From assembly GCA_025055435.1 (NCBI GenBank), contig JANWWN010000024.1, positions 1-43,305 on the forward strand: a DNA stretch of 43,305 nucleotides, read 5' to 3'. This document shows, piece by piece, positions 17,642 through 26,228 of this stretch. This DNA is from Cyclobacteriaceae bacterium. GTDB taxonomy: Bacteria; Bacteroidota; Bacteroidia; Cytophagales; Cyclobacteriaceae. Each line of letters begins with the position of its first letter. Position 1 is the first letter of the stretch. Made by a program: the position numbers and the translations under genes. The notes beneath the pieces are model-generated. The model was given only the letters and a program-made list of their open reading frames with translations. It ran no database searches and was not told the DNA's origin.

Positions 17642-18226
17642 ATGGGCACAGCATATTTTAACACAATCATCCTCCAGCGAAAATCAACCTATCCGGCACA
17701 ATACAGCGGGGAGCCGGTACCCGATGAAATCGTTCATCAGATTCTTGAAAATGCCAACCGTGCCCCTACGCATAAACGAACCGAGCCCTGGCGCTTCATG
17801 GTGTTTTGTGGAGAAGGCCGCAGGAAGCTGGCCGAAACACAGGCCGCCGTGTATAAATCGGTTACCACTGCCGATGGTACATTCAAAGAAGAACGCTACC
17901 GCAACCTGCTAACCAAACCGCTGGAATCCTCGCACATCATATTGGTGTATATGAAGCGCGACCCGAAAAAATCTGTGCCTGAAGTAGAAGAAATCGGAGC
18001 CGTGTTTTGCGCCATCGAAAACATGTACTTAACGGCTGCAGCTTACGGAGTGGGCTGCTACCTGAGCACCGGCGGTATTACCTACTTTGAAGAAGCAAAA
18101 AATGCCTTTAGCCTGGAGCCGGACGATCGCATTATCGGGTTTTTTCACCTGGGTATGCCCAAAGGTGAAACACCTGTGAGTGAAAGAAAACCAGTGGCCG
18201 ATAAAACAATCTGGATAACGAAATGA
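17642..18226 (+). CDS. nitroreductase family protein
   Basis: 194 residues, typical of the compact YdjA-like branch. FMN contacts are suggested by RKSTYPAQY near residues 13-21 and RAPTHKRTEPWRFMVF near 40-55, and the C-terminal GCYLSTGGI and GFFHLGMPKG segments match the family. It would use NAD(P)H to reduce nitro groups, quinones or enones in the cytoplasm. It is divergent from the TPR gene (104 nt between starts) and upstream of the M1 peptidase, which has its own promoter. Confidence 0.92.
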   Translation: MGTAYFNTIILQRKSTYPAQYSGEPVPDEIVHQILENANRAPTHKRTEPWRFMVFCGEGRRKLAETQAAVYKSVTTADGTFKEERYRNLLTKPLESSHIILVYMKRDPKKSVPEVEEIGAVFCAIENMYLTAAAYGVGCYLSTGGITYFEEAKNAFSLEPDDRIIGFFHLGMPKGETPVSERKPVADKTIWITK

Positions 18227-18287
18227 AGCATTGACGGTTAGCCTAAGCTTTCCGGATAATTTTTTCAGCAGTCCTGGTATATCCTTC

Positions 18288-18295
18288 TACCTTTG
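18288..18295 (+). promoter_or_regulatory. -7 element for the M1 peptidase gene
   Basis: TACCTTTG, an exact consensus match, 53 nt before the chosen ATG at 18349. Confidence 0.55.
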
Positions 18296-18348
18296 CGCTG
18301 GAACGCTAACACACTTAAGCGAAAATGATTTTACCTGATATTCAGCGT

Positions 18349-20574
18349 ATGAAAAGGTCTTTCTCTTTTTTATTATTCTTCTTCGTTTTCTGCCAGATGG
18401 GCTTTGCCCAGCCATGGAAAGGGAAATTCGAGCAACTCGACTACCTGTTGCCCACACCCAACAGCTACCGCACCGCTACGGGTGCACCGGGCCCGGAGTA
18501 CTGGCAGCAGCGAGCCGATTACGAAATTGACGTAGAGATTAACGACAACACTCAGGTACTTATCGGAAAAGAAAGCATTACCTATTACAATAATTCACCG
18601 GAAGCACTCACTTACCTGTGGGTTCAACTCGACCAGAATATCAATTCACCGGAAAACAGTTTGTCGAAAACGCGTACCTACACCATCCGCGATTCCGTGC
18701 CCACGCGCTTCATCGCCAACGCCCTTAATCTGCACGAATACAAAGGCGGCTACTCCATAACACTGGTGGCCGATGCATCCGGAAAACCGCTGCATTATGT
18801 TGTTAACAACACCATGATGCGTATTGACCTGCCGGCACCGCTCAAAACCGGACAGTCGTTTTCCTTCCGCATTTACTGGCAATACAACATCAACGACATG
18901 ATGAAGATATCCGGCCGCAGCGGCATGGAATATTTTCCCGAAGACGGCAACTACATTTACTTTATTGCCCAATGGTTTCCGCGCATGTGTGTATTCGATG
19001 ATTACGAGGGCTGGCAAAACAAACAGTTCCTCGGTGCAGGCGAATTTGCCCTGACATTTGGTAATTACCGCGTGCGCATCACGGTACCGTCTGACCACAT
19101 TGTGGCGGCCACAGGCACGCTTCAAAACGCCAATTCCGTGCTATCGAAAGAACAACTTGAACGTTTCGAGCGGGCAAAGCGCACATTCGACAAGCCTGTT
19201 TTTATAGTTACCGAGGAGGAAGCGCGTAAAAGGGAAAAGCAACGCGCAACCACCAAAGTCACCTGGGAGTACTATGCCGAAAACGTACGCGACTTTGCTT
19301 TTGCTACTTCGCGCAAGTTCATCTGGGATGCCATGGCCGTGAAGATTGGCGACAAAACTCCGTTGGCACAGTCATTCTATCCTAAGGAAGGCAATCCGCT
19401 GTGGGAACAGGAGTCCACGCTGGCCATAAAAAATACGCTTGAAGTCTATTCGGCACGCACATTCGATTACCCCTACCCCACTGCCATTTCCGTAAACTGG
19501 GTTGGCGGTGGCATGGAATATCCCATGATTTCATTCAACGGTGGCCGGCCGGCCAAAGACGGCACCATCTCCGAGCGCACCCGCGTGCGCATGGTTTACA
19601 TCATCGTGCACGAGGTAGGACATAACTTTTTCCCGATGATTGTTAACTCCGATGAGCGTCAATGGACGTGGATGGATGAAGGCCTGAACTCCTTCCTCGA
19701 AAAAGAAACCATGCGCGAGCGCTATCCGCATCTGAACTATCAGGAAAACACCCCGAAGGCCATTGTGAATTTCATGAAGGGCGATAAAAGCATTATGCGG
19801 CCGATCATGGCTTCATCCGACAACCAGGGTGCTAGTTTCGGTAACAACGGTTATTCAAAACCCGCAGCCGCACTCACCATTTTACGTGAAACGGTTATGG
19901 GGCCCGAGCTCTTCGATAAGGCCTTCAAAGAATATGCCCGGCGCTGGGCATTTAAACATCCCAAACCCGCTGACTTTTTCCGTACCATGGAAGATGTTTC
20001 CGGTGTTGACCTGGATTGGTTCTGGCGCGGCTGGTTCTATTCAACCGATCATGTGGACATTACGCTGGATGAGGTAAAATGGTACCGCGTGCAATCGCCT
20101 TCCATCGATCCCGAACGCAAAACAATTCAGGCACGCACTCCGGTTTCGGGCAACACGAAAGGCAGTGGCAAAACCACCGACTTTGGAGATGGCCCGCGGC
20201 CGCTTACCGTGATGAACACGCCCGATGTGTTTTACGGTGAATTCCGCAACCGGCTGGACGACAACGCCATCCGGCAAAAGCTTACAGGAAAAAATATCTA
20301 TGAACTGAAATTTAAGAATACAGGCGGGCTGGTCATGCCCATCATCATACAATGGACCTTTGCCGATGGCAGCAAAGAAATGGAGCGCATTCCGGCTGAA
20401 ATATGGCGCACGAATGAAAATGAAGTAACCAAGGTGTTTATAAAAGACAAGGAAGTAACCAACATTGTGATCGACCCGAATTTCGAAACTGCTGATGTGA
20501 ACACAGCGGACAATGTTTTCCCCAGAAAACCTGTTGAGTCGAAGTTTGAGCAAATAAAAAAAGGAGCCAACTGA
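18349..20574 (+). CDS. exported M1 family zinc metallopeptidase
   Basis: 741 residues from ATG 18349, which starts a signal peptide (MKRSFSFLLFFFVFCQMG); an ATG eight codons upstream is less likely. An M1-type N-terminal beta domain precedes the catalytic site: His421-Glu422-x-x-His425 (HEVGH) and Glu444 (WMDEG), the HExxH-18x-E arrangement. The aminopeptidase GAMEN-like loop is replaced by GGGMEYP. A C-terminal region of ~200 residues (EVKWYRVQ, GEFRNRLDDNAI, VTKVFIKDKEVTN) is shared with the paralog at the right end of the window. It probably processes peptides in the periplasm or at the surface. Confidence 0.94.
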   Translation: MKRSFSFLLFFFVFCQMGFAQPWKGKFEQLDYLLPTPNSYRTATGAPGPEYWQQRADYEIDVEINDNTQVLIGKESITYYNNSPEALTYLWVQLDQNINSPENSLSKTRTYTIRDSVPTRFIANALNLHEYKGGYSITLVADASGKPLHYVVNNTMMRIDLPAPLKTGQSFSFRIYWQYNINDMMKISGRSGMEYFPEDGNYIYFIAQWFPRMCVFDDYEGWQNKQFLGAGEFALTFGNYRVRITVPSDHIVAATGTLQNANSVLSKEQLERFERAKRTFDKPVFIVTEEEARKREKQRATTKVTWEYYAENVRDFAFATSRKFIWDAMAVKIGDKTPLAQSFYPKEGNPLWEQESTLAIKNTLEVYSARTFDYPYPTAISVNWVGGGMEYPMISFNGGRPAKDGTISERTRVRMVYIIVHEVGHNFFPMIVNSDERQWTWMDEGLNSFLEKETMRERYPHLNYQENTPKAIVNFMKGDKSIMRPIMASSDNQGASFGNNGYSKPAAALTILRETVMGPELFDKAFKEYARRWAFKHPKPADFFRTMEDVSGVDLDWFWRGWFYSTDHVDITLDEVKWYRVQSPSIDPERKTIQARTPVSGNTKGSGKTTDFGDGPRPLTVMNTPDVFYGEFRNRLDDNAIRQKLTGKNIYELKFKNTGGLVMPIIIQWTFADGSKEMERIPAEIWRTNENEVTKVFIKDKEVTNIVIDPNFETADVNTADNVFPRKPVESKFEQIKKGAN

Positions 20575-20601
20575 AGCCGCTTCAAAGAAGAAGGATCAGA
20601 T

Positions 20602-21561
20602 CTATTTGTAGATTCCTGCAAACAGTTTACACGCCCGCTCAAGGTCCACATTGCCTCCGGAGAGGATGATGCCCACATTTTTTCCGGAAAATTTTTCCTT
20701 TGCTTTGAGCACCGCGGCAAAGGGCACGGCACAGGAAGGCTCAATGATGATCTTCATGCGCTCCCAAATCATGCGCATGGCCTGTACAATTTCTTCATCG
20801 GTAACGGTAATAATTTCCCCGATGTGTTCCCGGATGATGGCAAAGGTTTTATCGCCCAGGGAGGTCAGCAGCCCATCGGCAATGGTTTGGGCCTGGGCAG
20901 TTTCAATTTTTCCGCTTTGTAATGAGCGGTAGGCATCGTCCGAACCGGCGGGTTCGCCTGCAATAACTTCGGTACGCGGCGAAAAAAATTTGATGGCCAG
21001 TATGGTGCCGCTCAGCAGTCCGCCGCCGCCAACGGGAGTGAGCACAACATCCAGTTTAACTGGTACATCTTCGATCAGTTCTTTAGCGGCTGTTGCCTGG
21101 CCGGCAATTACAGCGTAGTCGTTAAACGGATGGACGAGCACAGCTCCGGTTTCCCGAATAAGACGGGCCAGCATTTGTTCACGGGCTTCCTGGGTGGGTT
21201 CGCATTCAAAGATCTGCCCGCCATAGGCGCGCACTCCACGCTTTTTTATTTCGGGTGCGTTGCGCGGCATGACAATATAGGCCGGCACGCCGGCAATGCG
21301 GGCGGCACGGGCCACGGCCTGGGCATGGTTACCCGATGAATGTGTGGCGATGCCTTTGCTGCGCGCTTCGGGCGATAACGATAACACGGCATTTACTGCA
21401 CCACGCGCCTTAAAAGCTCCGATTTTCTGAAAGTTTTCACATTTAAAGTACAACGAGCAGCCTGTCGCTTCATTCAGTCCGGCAGAGGTCATAACCGGTG
21501 TGCGGTGGATATAGGGTTTTATACGTTCGTGAGCCTGCTCAATGGTTTCGCGGGTGATCAT
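20602..21561 (-). CDS. PLP-dependent threonine/serine ammonia-lyase or racemase family
   Basis: 319 residues, fold type II PLP enzyme, with the Schiff-base Lys51 in GAFKARGA, the substrate loop THSSGNHAQAVA near 73-84 and the phosphate-binding GGGGLLSG near 177-184. The length means a single catalytic domain without the regulatory ACT domain of biosynthetic IlvA, so it resembles catabolic threonine dehydratase, serine racemase or hydroxyaspartate ammonia-lyase. It converts threonine or serine to 2-oxo acids and ammonia, or racemises serine. The 5' end overlaps the ATPase gene by 23 bp, suggesting co-transcription. It converges on the M1 gene. Confidence 0.92.
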   Translation of the reverse strand: MITRETIEQAHERIKPYIHRTPVMTSAGLNEATGCSLYFKCENFQKIGAFKARGAVNAVLSLSPEARSKGIATHSSGNHAQAVARAARIAGVPAYIVMPRNAPEIKKRGVRAYGGQIFECEPTQEAREQMLARLIRETGAVLVHPFNDYAVIAGQATAAKELIEDVPVKLDVVLTPVGGGGLLSGTILAIKFFSPRTEVIAGEPAGSDDAYRSLQSGKIETAQAQTIADGLLTSLGDKTFAIIREHIGEIITVTDEEIVQAMRMIWERMKIIIEPSCAVPFAAVLKAKEKFSGKNVGIILSGGNVDLERACKLFAGIYK

Positions 21562-22687
21562 GGAAATAGATGCGTTTCAGCCAAAGTTCAAAAAATGGAT
21601 CTATAAATTCCGGATAGGGCACAAAAAAATCCAGTATTTCCTTTTGCTCCAGGGCTTTTTTGATTTTGGAAACATTGGCAGATGTTCCGATTTCATATTT
21701 TCTTAAAGTGTCAGCCGAGGTCAGTTGCTGAACGCGGTCACAAACTGCATGAAGAAAATTAATCTGCGCATTGCTGAGGTTTTCCATATCCCGCAGATAA
21801 AGAATGGAATTTTCCGCAAGAATATCCTCCAAAGCTTTATTCAAAATATCCCCCGAAACTTTTTTATCAGTCAACAACCACGTTTTAAGTGCAAGCTGTT
21901 GCACAAAGTACGGATGGTTAGCCGCATACCCAACTATCTCAAGGCATTGTTTGTCGTCTATTATTTTTCTGGTTTTCCGAAAGGATTCCCGGATATAGCT
22001 AATCCAGTGTTCGGTTGCAATTTTTGTCAGGAAAATAACTTCGCCAAACTTATAAAGCGGAGAGGACTGGCTCTCAAAAATATCCCGCATCATATGTCGC
22101 TTACTCCCGTAAAGGCAATACGTTACATGCCGGTGGTACTGCCAGGCTGCCCGGAGTTTTTTCTGAAAACCGAGTGAAGCATCGTAATACGATAAATTTT
22201 GAAATTCATCTATGCAGATGATGATTTTTATTTTTTTGGACTTGGCGATGTGCTCAGGTAAATCGAGTATCTCTTTAAGGTTTTTTGAAACATCAGTCCA
22301 GTTAAACGATAAAGAAAAATCATGAACAGGGTCTGTTCCAAAATTAAACCGGGGTGAAAGGCGGGAGAGAAATTTTTTTCCGGTTTCCAGCCACTCTTCC
22401 CATTTAGAAGACGTACACCTCAGCACTTCACGGGCATATACTTCAATAAATTCACGTTCCGACCGAACATTAAACAGATCAATTGTGCAGATGCGAAAGT
22501 TGTTGTTTTTCCTTAACGATTGTACAACAGTGTTGACCAACGATGATTTTCCCCACCTGCGCGGAGAGATAAGAATAGTATTCAAACCGGAAGAAAGATT
22601 AGCCTGTAATCGGGCAATTTCGTCCTGCCGGTTAATGAAGTGAGGCCCTTCTACAACCCGCCCGAAAATGAAAGGAAATGTCTCCAT
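21539..22687 (-). CDS. archaeal-type AAA ATPase (COG1672-like) with C-terminal winged helix
   Basis: 382 residues. The N-terminus FGRVVEGPHFINRQDEIARL, Walker A SPRRWGKSS (41-49) and Walker B IIICIDEFQNL (156-166, Asp160-Glu161) mark the archaeal-ATPase branch of STAND-like NTPases. Residues ~305-360 look like a winged helix (INFLHAV, TSADTLRKYEIGTSANVSKIKKALEQKEI), so DNA binding is likely. Many relatives occur as scattered lineage-specific copies of unknown role. The gene is clearly more AT-rich than polA next to it, suggesting recent arrival. Tandem 15-bp repeats carrying its -7 element lie directly upstream. It overlaps the dehydratase gene by 23 bp. Confidence 0.88.
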   Translation of the reverse strand: METFPFIFGRVVEGPHFINRQDEIARLQANLSSGLNTILISPRRWGKSSLVNTVVQSLRKNNNFRICTIDLFNVRSEREFIEVYAREVLRCTSSKWEEWLETGKKFLSRLSPRFNFGTDPVHDFSLSFNWTDVSKNLKEILDLPEHIAKSKKIKIIICIDEFQNLSYYDASLGFQKKLRAAWQYHRHVTYCLYGSKRHMMRDIFESQSSPLYKFGEVIFLTKIATEHWISYIRESFRKTRKIIDDKQCLEIVGYAANHPYFVQQLALKTWLLTDKKVSGDILNKALEDILAENSILYLRDMENLSNAQINFLHAVCDRVQQLTSADTLRKYEIGTSANVSKIKKALEQKEILDFFVPYPEFIDPFFELWLKRIYFHDHPRNH

Positions 22688-22740
22688 AACTAACCCAAAG
22701 GTAACTAACCAAATGGTAACTAACCAAATGGTAACTAACC
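22686..22740. repeat. tandem 15-bp repeats in the ATPase promoter
   Basis: Two perfect units of GGTAACTAACCAAAT (22700-22714 and 22715-22729), an 11-bp partial unit (22730-22740) and a degenerate unit touching the start codon (22686-22699). The next bases (22737-22748) form AACC-TTTT-GGTT. On the gene strand each unit reads GGTTAGTTACCATTT, and the last becomes TACCTTTG. Confidence 0.9.
22696..22703 (-). promoter_or_regulatory. -7 element for the ATPase gene, inside the repeat
   Basis: The reverse strand reads TACCTTTG, an exact consensus match, 8 nt before the ATG. The perfect repeat units carry TACCATTTG at the same place, one base longer. Confidence 0.55.
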
Positions 22741-22769
22741 TTTTGGTTACATCTTTTGGATCCTAGTGC

Positions 22770-25457
22770 TCAATGGGCCTCCAGCCAGTTTTTTCCTATG
22801 CCCACCTCTACCTCCATGGGTACTTCCAGTTCAACGGCCGATTTCATTAAACGAACCACGTTCTCTTTTACTTCCTCCACTTCATCTTTATGAAGGTCGA
22901 ATACCAGTTCATCGTGCACCTGCAGAATCATCCGGGTTTTCTTGTGGTTTTCGGTAAGCCACCGGTGGATACGAACCATGGCTACTTTAATAATATCAGC
23001 CGCGCTACCCTGAATCGGGGCGTTAATGGCGTTGCGCTCGGCAAAGCCGCGCGTGGCGATGTTGCGCGAGTTGATGTCGCGCAGGTAACGCCTGCGACCC
23101 ATAATGGTTTCCACGTATTCTTTTTCACGCGCCTGCTGAATGATGCGGTCCATGTAGTTTTTAATTGCCGGGAACTCGCGGAAATAGGACTGGATGATTT
23201 CTGAAGCTTCTGACCGCGGGATGTTGAGATTCTGCGCCAGTCCGAATGCCGTACTTCCATACAAAATACCAAAGTTTACTTCCTTGGCCTTGCGCCGCAT
23301 GTCCGGTGTAACCTGATCGATCGGCACTTTAAACACCTTTGCTGCGGTGGTGGCATGAATATCCCGTTTATTTTTAAATGCTTCAATCATCGTTTCATCC
23401 TTCGCAAACGAGGCAGCAATGCGCAACTCGATCTGCGAATAATCGGCCGACATAAAGAGATAATCTTCATTTCGCGGAATAAAGGCTTTACGGATTTGCC
23501 TGCCTTTTTCCGTACGGATGGGAATGTTTTGCAGGTTGGGATTATTGGAACTTAACCGGCCCGTGGCAGCCACAGCCTGTCGGTAATCGGTGTGGATGCG
23601 TCCGTCACGCGGGCTGATCAGTTTTGGCAACGCATCCACATACGTTGAACGCAACTTTTCGTATTCGCGGTATTCCAGAATTTTCGGAACGATGGGATGC
23701 TCATGGATGAGTTTGAGCAACACATCTTCGCCGGTGGCATACTGGCCGGTTTTTGTTTTCTTAGGTCGGTCGCCCAGCTTCAGTGTATCAAATAAAATTT
23801 CGCCCAGCTGTCGCGGTGAGTTGATGTTGAATTCCTTTCCGGCAAGTTTGAAAATCTCCTGCTGCACCTTTTCGCTCGATAGGCGCAGGTCTTCCGAAAG
23901 GCTTGCCAACACCTCCGTATCCAGATTTACACCTTCGTATTCCATGGAAGCCAACACCTCGACTAACGGCATTTCGACTTCCTTCATTAACCGGGTTTGG
24001 TTGCGCGCTTCAAGCTCGCGTTCCAAAGCGGGCTTTAACTGGAGGGCAATGCTGGTACGATGTGCTGCCTGAACCTCTGCGGTAGCATCAGCAGGAATGC
24101 CGCGCTGCAGATAATGTGCTGCCAGTGTGGGTATATCGTGTGCTGTTTCCGGTTCAATCAGGTAATGTGCAATAAGGGTGTCGAACAAAGGTCCCTTTAA
24201 ATCGGCATCGGCATATTTAAAATGTAGGATGGATGTTTTGAGATTATGACCGGTTTTGATAACAGAAACCTGACTGAGTAAACGACCGAGTTCTGTTAGC
24301 TCTTCATGGGTCTTCGGAATAAACCGATAACATTTGTCCGGCGCAGTGGCAAGAATAAGAACCGATTCGTGTTCGTTTAGCATAAGCATTTCAACAGCCA
24401 ACTGCCCGGTTGTTGATATTTTGTCCGTCAGAGTTTTCAAACTGATTTCCTCAATCTTCAGAGAAGGTGTCACCATTTCGACCATAGGGCTTGATTCATG
24501 CAACCTTTCTTCCTTTACATCGCCAGGCGACTGGTCGAACATGGAGAGTTGCTTTACCGCAGGCCGGGATGTACTCTTGCCGTCACCAAACACGCGGTTT
24601 TGCAGGGACCGGAATTCCAGTTCCTGAAACAAGGACTGAAGCACGGCTTCATCCGGACCGGTGTATTTCAGGGCATCCGGATTAAAATGCACCGGTGCAT
24701 CAGTAATTATGGTGGCAAGCTTTTTACTCAACAGCGCCTGCTCAGCATATTGTTGTAACAGTTCTTTTTGTTTTCCTTTCAGCTCATCTAGATGGGCCAG
24801 GATATTTTCAATTGAGCCATACCGTTGAATGAGTGCCGAAGCGGTTTTGGGGCCGATGCCCGGCACACCGGGAATGTTATCGGATGTATCGCCCTGAAGT
24901 CCCAGCATATCGGTTACCTGCGACACATTTTGGATGTTCCATTTTTCGCAAACTTCTTTCGGGCCGAGAATATCGACTGCATTGCCCATGTAGGAGGGCT
25001 TATACAGTTTTATTTTATCGGTTACCAGTTGCCCGAAATCTTTGTCGGGCGTCATCATATACACCTCAAAACCTTGTTGTTCAGCCTGGCGGGCCAGGGT
25101 GCCGATGATATCATCGGCTTCATAGCCGTCCAGTTCGAGAATGGGTATGTTAAAACCTTTCAGTATTTCTTTAACCTTGGGCAGGCCATAGCGGATGTCT
25201 TCGGGTGTTTCCTGACGCGTGGCTTTATAGGCTTCAAATAATTCATCGCGAAAAGTGGGTGCTGAGGTATCAAATGCCACACCAATGTGTGTGGGCTTTT
25301 GTTTCTGCAGCACTTCCAGCAGTGTGTTGGTAAAACCAAAAGGAACGGAGGTGTTAATGCCTTTGGAGTTGATTCGTGGTGTTTTGGTAAAAGCGAAATG
25401 GGCGCGGTAAATGAGCGCCAGGGCATCGAGGAGAAAAAGTTTTTTGGTTTCCGGCAT
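22770..25457 (-). CDS. polA: DNA polymerase I
   Basis: 895 residues. The 5'-nuclease domain covers about 1-290 (DALALIYRAH, DGYEADD at 110-116, TPDKDFGQL, GDTSDNIPGVPGIGPKTA). A 3'-5' exonuclease-like domain follows at about 330-500, and the polymerase domain at about 510-895 has motif A ADYSQIELR (Asp672), motif B RRKAKEVNFGILYG (721-734) and motif C VHDE (Asp849). It fills gaps in repair and removes Okazaki primers. The exonuclease acidic residues are missing: Asp-Thr-Glu is VEML around 355-358, the NxxxD motif is NLKTS at 405-409, and the late YxxxD is absent. A TAAGTTTC element 4 nt before the ATG supports the start. Confidence 0.97.
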   Translation of the reverse strand: MPETKKLFLLDALALIYRAHFAFTKTPRINSKGINTSVPFGFTNTLLEVLQKQKPTHIGVAFDTSAPTFRDELFEAYKATRQETPEDIRYGLPKVKEILKGFNIPILELDGYEADDIIGTLARQAEQQGFEVYMMTPDKDFGQLVTDKIKLYKPSYMGNAVDILGPKEVCEKWNIQNVSQVTDMLGLQGDTSDNIPGVPGIGPKTASALIQRYGSIENILAHLDELKGKQKELLQQYAEQALLSKKLATIITDAPVHFNPDALKYTGPDEAVLQSLFQELEFRSLQNRVFGDGKSTSRPAVKQLSMFDQSPGDVKEERLHESSPMVEMVTPSLKIEEISLKTLTDKISTTGQLAVEMLMLNEHESVLILATAPDKCYRFIPKTHEELTELGRLLSQVSVIKTGHNLKTSILHFKYADADLKGPLFDTLIAHYLIEPETAHDIPTLAAHYLQRGIPADATAEVQAAHRTSIALQLKPALERELEARNQTRLMKEVEMPLVEVLASMEYEGVNLDTEVLASLSEDLRLSSEKVQQEIFKLAGKEFNINSPRQLGEILFDTLKLGDRPKKTKTGQYATGEDVLLKLIHEHPIVPKILEYREYEKLRSTYVDALPKLISPRDGRIHTDYRQAVAATGRLSSNNPNLQNIPIRTEKGRQIRKAFIPRNEDYLFMSADYSQIELRIAASFAKDETMIEAFKNKRDIHATTAAKVFKVPIDQVTPDMRRKAKEVNFGILYGSTAFGLAQNLNIPRSEASEIIQSYFREFPAIKNYMDRIIQQAREKEYVETIMGRRRYLRDINSRNIATRGFAERNAINAPIQGSAADIIKVAMVRIHRWLTENHKKTRMILQVHDELVFDLHKDEVEEVKENVVRLMKSAVELEVPMEVEVGIGKNWLEAH

Positions 25458-25461
25458 GGGT

Positions 25462-25469
25462 GAAACTTA
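25462..25469 (-). promoter_or_regulatory. -7 element for polA
   Basis: The reverse strand reads TAAGTTTC, one base off consensus, with 4 nt to the ATG. Confidence 0.45.
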
Positions 25470-25557
25470 CGAAAACCCGATGGCACATTAAAAATTAAGA
25501 TTATACGAATTTTCAGCCGCTGACCCGCGTTACGTATATCTGACATGCGTTCCAGTT

Positions 25558-26228
25558 ATGCACTTACGGGAAACTTTATTTTCAAAACCCCGAACGATAA
25601 TGGAGGTATTTAAAAGTCTTCCGGAAGGTACGTTTGCCGAGGTAATTCAGGATTCATTGTATATGTCCCCCGCCCCAGGAAAAAGCCATCAGCGGATTTT
25701 GCGAAGACTATTCACACAAATCGATCATTTCGTTACCGAAAAAAATCAGGTGAGGTTTTCTGCGCCCCTTTCGATGTATTTCTGGATGAGCACTCCAATG
25801 CCGTGCAACCTAACCTGCTATTCATTTCAAATGAAAACAGTTACATTCTTGATGCGTATGAAACGGTTCATGGTATGCCGGATTTGATCATTGAAATCCT
25901 GTCACCCGGAAACCGACAATTCGATGAAGTGCTAAAAAAAGCTCTATACGAAAAATTCGGAGTTAAAGAATACTGGATTATTGATCCTGACACGTTAAAA
26001 GCCGAGGGTTATTTTTATCAAAATCAACATTTCATTCCACTTGGAATTTTTTCCGGGAAAATATCGTCCAGGTTATTGGATCATGATTTCAGTTTCACCG
26101 ACCTCACTTACTTAGTAGAGTTTGATTGTTCCCGATTTTACGTGCAACACCTTATCGCGCCTTTCCCGGCCATCAGCTGTGCGCAGGGTTTCCACCACAA
26201 AATATTCGGCTCTTGCCTTATCAGGTAA
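25558..26228 (+). pseudogene. Uma2 family (DUF820) PD-(D/E)xK nuclease, frameshifted
   Basis: Two frames together make one Uma2 protein. The first (from ATG 25558) reads PRTIMEVFKSLPEGTFAEV and SLYMSPAPGKSHQRILRRL. The second continues with APFDVFLDE, VQPNLLFIS, then PDLIIEILSPGNRQ and YEKFGVKEYWIIDP, which carry the Asp, Glu and Lys of the nuclease core. The break falls in an A7 tract at 25739-25745; one extra A would join them as TEKKSGEVFCAPFDV. It may be a true mutation, a homopolymer sequencing error or programmed -1 slippage. The second frame runs 117 bp into the 3' end of the opposite PhoD gene, so its native stop may also be lost. It is AT-rich compared with polA. Confidence 0.82.

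Noticed and set aside
20575-20601. Terminator between the M1 peptidase and dehydratase genes
   Set aside because: Only a 4-bp GAAG/CTTC stem is visible in the 27-bp gap, too weak to call.
21539-22687. AAA ATPase plus Uma2 nuclease as a defence system
   Set aside because: They are separated by polA, on opposite strands, not co-transcribed, and Uma2 is broken; nothing shows joint function.
22686-22750. Tandem repeats as a CRISPR array
   Set aside because: Units are 15 bp, directly adjacent without spacers, and no cas genes are nearby.
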